Shown: positions 25,659 through 29,655 of the stretch, piece after piece | Numbering within the stretch: position 1 is the stretch's first letter | Layout: each line of letters starts with the position of its first letter | Assembly: GCA_017623955.1 (NCBI GenBank) | Contig: JAGAOA010000060.1 | Span: 1-29,655, forward strand | Source of the DNA: Opitutales bacterium | GTDB lineage: Bacteria; Verrucomicrobiota; Verrucomicrobiae; Opitutales; CAG-312 | Length of the DNA: 29,655 nt | Reading direction: 5' to 3' | Translations under genes and position numbers: made by a program | The notes under the pieces: generated by a model | Database searches by the model: none | What the model saw: only the letters and a program-made list of their open reading frames with translations | Told to the model about the DNA's origin: nothing

Positions 25659-26228
25659 ATGAAGTTTTTTGAGTCTTTTGCCTTTTTTACACGTTATATA
25701 CGTAATCCATCTTCTGTTGGAGCAGTTTGTCCGAGTTCGCGTTTCTTGGCGCAGAAGATGGTTGCGCCAGTTAAGAGTGTAGTAGAAGATAAAAGTATAG
25801 TTGTTGAGTTAGGTTCAGGTACTGGAGCAGTTACTAAGTATATTTTGTCTGAATTGAACATATCTCCAAAACAGTTGTATTGTGTTGAGTTTGATACAAC
25901 ATCTGCCGAGCTATTGTTAGATAAATTTCCCGATACGAATGTAGTAAACGATAGTGCTGAAAATCTTGTACAAATTTTGGGCAAAGATATTGATAATTTA
26001 AAGTGTATAGTTTCTTGTTTGCCATTGTTATCTCTTTCCGATGATTGTGCGCAAAAGATTTTGCAATGCGTAGAAAACGTATTGCCCGAAGGTGGTATTT
26101 TTGTTCAATTTACGTATAATCTTTTAAAGCCTAGTGCTGATAAATACATAAAAAATCTCAAGCGAGTAAATACGATGTATACTGCGTTAAATATACCGCC
26201 AGCACGAATAGATGTATATACTAAGTAG
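25659..26228 (+). CDS. PmtA-like SAM-dependent methyltransferase
   Basis: Small class I methyltransferase of the type annotated as phospholipid N-methyltransferase or rRNA-dimethyladenosine-like. The 189 aa protein begins FFESFAFFTRYIRNPSSVGAVCPSSRFLA, the N-terminal block typical of PmtA-type enzymes. The SAM site VVELGSGTGAVTKYI is near 48-62 and VEFDTTSA near 75-82. SCLPLLSL near 119-126 and the closing LNIPPARIDVYTK are also present. It ends in two tandem in-frame TAGs. It lies three bases after kdsD, in the same frame, so it probably belongs to the Kdo/envelope unit. Membrane-lipid methylation is plausible; the substrate is not proven. Confidence 0.8.
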   Translation: MKFFESFAFFTRYIRNPSSVGAVCPSSRFLAQKMVAPVKSVVEDKSIVVELGSGTGAVTKYILSELNISPKQLYCVEFDTTSAELLLDKFPDTNVVNDSAENLVQILGKDIDNLKCIVSCLPLLSLSDDCAQKILQCVENVLPEGGIFVQFTYNLLKPSADKYIKNLKRVNTMYTALNIPPARIDVYTK

Positions 26229-26442
26229 TAGATTCTTCTATTAGTTTCGCAACCGATTGTATATTTTTCCATATCTAGTTTTTTAGCACAAAAATGTAAG
26301 CATTAAGTCGTAGGTTTGAAGTACTTAGTATATTTAGGGTTTATGGGGTTACCATAACTTGCCGTAAGTGAAAGCTATTTTATCTTTTTTGTATAAACAG
26401 ATTTTACTAAAAAAAATACTAATATAAAAGAAAATGAAAATA

Positions 26443-26470
26443 TTGACAATATCAACAGTGTCTGTATTGT
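26443..26470 (+). promoter_or_regulatory. Sigma-70-like promoter for the PpiD-like gene
   Basis: Consensus -35 TTGACA (26443-26448), a 16-base spacer and -10 TATTGT (26465-26470), 22 bases before the ATG at 26493. The spacer 26229-26492 is otherwise AT-rich. It has only a small TTATGG/CCATAA hairpin at 26341-26357 and no gene or clear terminator. Confidence 0.6.
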
Positions 26471-26492
26471 AAGAGGTTTAAAAATTTAGCAT

Positions 26493-28112
26493 ATGATTAC
26501 TTGGATTCAAATAGTATTACAAAAACACCACAAAATTGTATTTAGCATTTTGCTTGTTGCTATTACAATTGCGTTCGTATTCACAATTGGTTCTGTCCCA
26601 TTCTTGGGTGATAGAAATCGTTACGAAGTTTCAAAGCAAGACTTCTATGGGTACGACTTGTCGAACTCAGGCGTTGTTTCATATTTAAGTACATACGCCA
26701 GCTTTGATGCTCGTCTAGCAGGTCAACAGCCTACCGATGCATTCATATACAAACAAGCTTTCTTGCGTTATATGGCAAAAAAGTTGGGTATAAAGCAAAC
26801 TAGCGAAAAAGAGTTAGTTGATTATATTCATGCATCTCCAATTTTTATGGGTAAAAATGGCAAGTTTGATGAAAAAGCATTTAAAGAGTTCGTCGATATG
26901 TATGTTGCTTCAGGTAGAATTACAGAAGAAGACCTCACTCAAATTTTGGCTGAAAACGCTATGCTTAATTCAGTAGAGAAATTGTTGGGAGGTCCTGGTT
27001 ATGTCCTCAAGAGTGATGTGGAAAGCCGTTATAATATGCTCAATGGTACATGGGATTTCAATCTGGCTATAATTCCTTTTGATTCCTTTAAGCCAGAAAT
27101 AAAAGTTGACACAGCAAAATTAGAGGCCTTCTATAAACAGAGTGCCGCTCAATTCCGAGTTGGTGAAGGTATCGTGTTAGAAACAGTTTTCTTGCCAGTT
27201 AAGGATTTTGTAGCAAAAATTCCAGTTCCAAGCGATGCAGACTTGAATTCGTATTATAATACAAATGTTTCTAAGTATTCAGAAACAAAAGATGGAACTT
27301 CAACAACTAAACCTTTTGCAGATGTCAAAGATAAGGTAAAGGCAGATTTCTTGAACGATGCCGCTATGCATAAAGCTGTATCGTTTGCAGAAGAAGTTAG
27401 CTTGAAGTTGTACGATTCCAAAGCAAAAATGGCATCTGCTGAATATAAGAAAATTTTAGCAGATGCAAAGTTGATTGTTAAGAAGTCTAAGGCGATGCGT
27501 TCAACAGATAAGGAGATGGATAAATCATTGCCATTATCTGTTGTTTCGGCAGGTTTTAAACTTGACGAACAAAGTTTCTATCAAGATCCAGTTGTTACCG
27601 ATGATGGAGTATGGCTTGTATTCTTGGCTGAGAAATTGGCATCGTATCAACCTAAACTCGACGCAGTAAAAGCAGAAGTTCAAAAGGCTTATGTAGAGTC
27701 GGAAAAACGCCGTCTTTTTGCTGAATATGGAAATAAACTCGACGCACAATTTGCAAAAGGAATCAAAGAAGGTAAGTCATTTGATGCTATAGCTAAAGCA
27801 AATAATGTCGATGTAGAAAATGTTAAGAATTTTTCATTGATGAATCCAACATCTGCATCTGGTAAGGTAAGAGCAGCTTTCTCCGTTTTGAGTTCAGAGT
27901 TGCCAAAACTTAAGGTAGGTACTGTATCGAAAATGCAAGTTTCTGGTATAAATGGCTTTATCATAAATCTTACTAGCTTCAAAAAGCCAGTTGCTGATGC
28001 AAAGCGTATAGCAGATATAGAACAAAACTATGCACAAGCAATGAAGTCTGTATCTGTTCAATCAATTCTTTCGCAAGCGATTTCTCAGGGGGAAGAACAA
28101 GATAAAAAATAA
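26493..28112 (+). CDS. PpiD/SurA-like membrane-anchored periplasmic chaperone
   Basis: Likely inner-membrane-anchored folding factor for exported proteins. The 539 aa protein has one transmembrane segment at about 14-34, then a periplasmic part. Residues 40-190 resemble the SurA-N/PpiD chaperone domain (YEVSKQDFYGYDL, helix-rich, with FMGKNGKFDEKAFKEFVDMY, the common GxFDxxxFxxfl turn). The middle and C-terminal parts are alpha/beta and Lys-rich; I see no clear parvulin signature, so peptidyl-prolyl isomerase activity is doubtful. It has its own promoter at 26443-26470. The chaperone role is inferred from domain order. Confidence 0.75.
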   Translation: MITWIQIVLQKHHKIVFSILLVAITIAFVFTIGSVPFLGDRNRYEVSKQDFYGYDLSNSGVVSYLSTYASFDARLAGQQPTDAFIYKQAFLRYMAKKLGIKQTSEKELVDYIHASPIFMGKNGKFDEKAFKEFVDMYVASGRITEEDLTQILAENAMLNSVEKLLGGPGYVLKSDVESRYNMLNGTWDFNLAIIPFDSFKPEIKVDTAKLEAFYKQSAAQFRVGEGIVLETVFLPVKDFVAKIPVPSDADLNSYYNTNVSKYSETKDGTSTTKPFADVKDKVKADFLNDAAMHKAVSFAEEVSLKLYDSKAKMASAEYKKILADAKLIVKKSKAMRSTDKEMDKSLPLSVVSAGFKLDEQSFYQDPVVTDDGVWLVFLAEKLASYQPKLDAVKAEVQKAYVESEKRRLFAEYGNKLDAQFAKGIKEGKSFDAIAKANNVDVENVKNFSLMNPTSASGKVRAAFSVLSSELPKLKVGTVSKMQVSGINGFIINLTSFKKPVADAKRIADIEQNYAQAMKSVSVQSILSQAISQGEEQDKK

Positions 28113-28151
28113 TATTTCAGACAAATGTCCGTCTGGAGAAAGGAAATAAAA

Positions 28152-28517
28152 ATGGCTGAAACAACAAAAAAAGTCGCAAAAAAAACTGCTGCAAAAAAAG
28201 TGACAGTTAAAAAGACCGCCTCAAAAAAATGTGCAAAAAAATGTGTAAAAACACCTTCCAAGAGAATTACACGTATTCTTGCTAAAGTAAACGTTGGTTG
28301 GGGTAATTGTCTCTATATTCGCGGAGCAGGTGCAGAGCTAAGCTGGGATAAAGGCGTAGTATTGCAGTGTGTAGGCGAAGATGAGTGGATTTGGGAACAA
28401 TTCGTTCCTAAGGGTGATGTTACATTTAAACTTATAATAAATGATTCGCAGTGGTAATCTGGAGAAGATTATGTAGTGTCGGCAGGCGATACAATAATTT
28501 GTAAACCAGAGTTTTAA
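28152..28517 (+). pseudogene. Small Lys-tailed CBM48-like protein, interrupted by one in-frame TAA
   Basis: Small protein with a basic N-terminal tail (about 1-38, repeated AAKK/TAKK-type units, with CAKKC) and a folded C-terminal domain. The domain reads VNVGWGNCLYIRGAGAELSWDKG, then WEQFVPKGDVTFKLIINDSQW. This is an Ig-like early-set or CBM48/AMPK-glycogen-binding type known in PVC small proteins. A Shine-Dalgarno (AAAGGA, 28139-28144) points to the ATG at 28152. A TAA at 28455-28457 (codon 102) interrupts DSQW-x-SGEDYVVSAGDTI; the frame then runs on to a TAA at 28515-28517. The remaining 19 residues fit the domain's closing strand. A terminator follows. This is the third such case in the window. 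Function unknown. Confidence 0.7.
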
Positions 28518-28535
28518 AATAATTGATTGCTAATT

Positions 28536-28569
28536 AATGGTTCGCTGTTTTCGGCGAGCCATTTTTTTT
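28536..28569 (+). terminator. Intrinsic terminator after the CBM48-like gene
   Basis: AATGGTTCGC / GCGAGCCATT stem (one wobble pair), 8-base loop, then T-tract 28562-28569. The next gene's ATG starts at 28570, immediately at the end of the T-tract. Confidence 0.85.
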
Positions 28570-29421
28570 ATGATTGTTGCGTATATAGCTTTAATAATAA
28601 GGATAATTTCAAATCCACTTGCCAATGTTCTACAAAAGAAGATTGTACAAGATGGAATGAGTGCTTCGTCAACAAATGCACTTTCGTATCTTCTTTTAGC
28701 ATTTGTTTCTTTTCCAATTTTATTACGTTTTGATGGGATAAATATAGACTTTATAACGTTGTGTGCCATTAGTGGTTTTTTTGGATCATTAAGTAATTTC
28801 TTTTTGGTTAGGGCATTAGAGTTGTCTGAGTTGTCAGTTGTAGGTCCAATCAATTCGTATAAAGCCGTAGTTGGAATGGTATTTGCGGTATTCTTAATAA
28901 ATGAATATCCAGATTTGTACGGAATAATAGGGGTTTTATTGATAATTGCAGGAAATTATTTTATTATTGATTTTCAACATGGTTTTTCCTTTAAGCTCTT
29001 TTTCCAAAAAGGAATTAGATATCGTTTTTATGCGTTATTTCTTGCCGCAATAGAGGCAGTATTGCTTAAGAAAATAATAATGGAGTCAACTGCAGATGTG
29101 GGATTTGCCGCATGGGCTTGTTTTGGAGCCTTGTTCTCATTGCCTATAATGTTTATTTTTAAATCAAATAAAAATACTCAAGTATCGACAATACAAATAG
29201 TTGTAAAAATAATAGTAATTTCAATTTTGATGGGATGTATGCAGTTGTCAACAAACTTTGTTTTTGAATATATCGAAGTTGGATATGCTTTGGCATTGTT
29301 CCAGTTGTCTAGTGTTTTAAGTGTGTTGTTTGGTATGATATTTTTTAATGAAAATAATATCGTACGAAAATTACTTGGGGTTGTTGTAATGGTGGTTGGC
29401 ACGTGCTTTATTGTTGTGTAA
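28570..29421 (+). CDS. EamA/DMT-family membrane transporter
   Basis: Predicted ten-helix inner-membrane transporter of the drug/metabolite superfamily. The 283 aa protein from ATG 28570 is almost entirely hydrophobic segments. These include MIVAYIALIIRIISNPLANVLQ, LELSELSVVGPINSYKAVVGM (end of the first EamA repeat), GVLLIIAGNYFIIDF and a mirrored second half (YALALFQLSSVLSVLFGMIFF ... GVVVMVVGTCFIVV). Substrate unknown. The start lies at the end of the previous gene's terminator T-tract. A longer frame beginning at an ATG at 28537, inside the hairpin, is also open; the shorter one places the first helix properly. There is no recognisable Shine-Dalgarno. Confidence 0.85.
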   Translation: MIVAYIALIIRIISNPLANVLQKKIVQDGMSASSTNALSYLLLAFVSFPILLRFDGINIDFITLCAISGFFGSLSNFFLVRALELSELSVVGPINSYKAVVGMVFAVFLINEYPDLYGIIGVLLIIAGNYFIIDFQHGFSFKLFFQKGIRYRFYALFLAAIEAVLLKKIIMESTADVGFAAWACFGALFSLPIMFIFKSNKNTQVSTIQIVVKIIVISILMGCMQLSTNFVFEYIEVGYALALFQLSSVLSVLFGMIFFNENNIVRKLLGVVVMVVGTCFIVV

Positions 29422-29490
29422 AAAATGCTTGATTTTCTTTAGTAGTAGTATAGTTTCACTACTCCAAAGAACCCCTATATTTTTATATTT

Positions 29491-29655
29491 ATGAAGAGCT
29501 TTTTTCTACAAATTTTAATAGCGTTAACATTTGTATCGGCTAATGCTACAACTATTACAAAAAGTGCAGATGCTAAATCTGTTGCAAATTTTGGAACGCA
29601 ACAGACCGTTTTTAGCGGAACAGGAATTACGTTGACAGTATCGAACAATATAACA
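29491..29655 (+). CDS. Secreted protein, N-terminal fragment (3' end outside window)
   Basis: Not identified. The ATG at 29491 opens a frame that runs to the window end (55 codons). It encodes a signal peptide MKSFFLQILIALTFVSANA followed by a Thr/Ser/Val/Asn-rich stretch (SVANFGTQQTVFSGTGITLTVS). The composition resembles autotransporter passenger or other beta-helical surface proteins, but too little is visible to call a family. The 69-base spacer before it has an imperfect AGTAGT/ACTACT hairpin and an AT-rich run. Confidence 0.6.
   Translation, partial: MKSFFLQILIALTFVSANATTITKSADAKSVANFGTQQTVFSGTGITLTVSNNIT

Noticed and set aside
26341..26357. TTATGG/CCATAA hairpin in the spacer after the methyltransferase gene
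   Set aside because: Short stem without a T-tract; not enough to call a terminator or RNA.
26434..26472. A 12-codon hydrophobic mini-ORF starting ATGAAAATATTG upstream of the PpiD-like gene
   Set aside because: It overlaps the best promoter of the window, has no Shine-Dalgarno and is most likely chance.
17440..28457. Whole-genome reassignment of TAA or TAG to an amino acid
   Set aside because: Most genes here end in TAA, and degT, kdsD and the methyltransferase end in TAG at the expected family length, so the codons still terminate; only local bypass remains possible.

Overview
The window is about 29.7 kb of AT-rich bacterial chromosome. It is gene-dense, with almost no long spacers and no rRNA, tRNA, CRISPR array, insertion sequence or phage gene that I could see. 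Several points fit a Verrucomicrobiota/PVC-type Gram-negative, probably near Opitutales; this is inference from motifs. The DksA-like protein has a lysine-rich tail and a TGKPI-type degenerate zinc finger. dksA sits next to lspA. Small proteins carry histone-H1-like tails. There is an HpnH homologue, a Kdo pathway and a DUF481 outer-membrane protein.

Layout. (1) 2-3835, plus strand: the 3' part of ileS, a dksA-like gene, lspA and a GH43-like lipoprotein. A palindromic terminator at 3856-3890 separates these from (2) 3915-7428, minus strand: hpnH, a DinG-type helicase and an all-alpha dUTPase, transcribed in that order. (3) 7601-9664, plus: a DUF481 outer-membrane protein and malate dehydrogenase, then a spacer with several hairpins. 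(4) 9920-12343: a FAD-dependent oxidoreductase (plus) convergent with a secreted beta-lactamase-fold hydrolase (minus). (5) 12487-21825, plus: a compact series of RsuA/RluB-type pseudouridine synthase, ribBA with a degenerate RibA half, ribH, nusB, ftsY, aroB, tatD, tcdA, rhomboid protease and a tail-specific protease. (6) 21894-22349, minus: a small protein with a histone-like tail and a cysteine cluster. (7) 22487-26228, plus: a DegT aminotransferase, kdsB with an N-terminal membrane extension, kdsD and a PmtA-like methyltransferase, a surface-glycolipid block. (8) 26493-29655, plus: a PpiD-like anchored chaperone, a Lys-tailed CBM48-like protein, an EamA-type transporter and the start of a secreted protein.

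The most unusual signal is that three otherwise intact genes (tatD, tcdA and the CBM48-like gene) each carry exactly one in-frame stop (TAA, TAG, TAA). Homology continues in the same frame on both sides, and there is no frameshift. Nonsense mutation or sequence error is the default reading, but tolerated readthrough or recoding deserves a check. The second is a 20-bp perfect palindrome lying in frame inside the DegT aminotransferase, with a related sequence in the mdh downstream spacer. It looks like a small dispersed palindromic element that inserts into coding sequence. Other notable points are a membrane-anchored KdsB, a RibBA whose cyclohydrolase II half has lost its zinc ligands, and H1-like tails attached to three unrelated folded domains.
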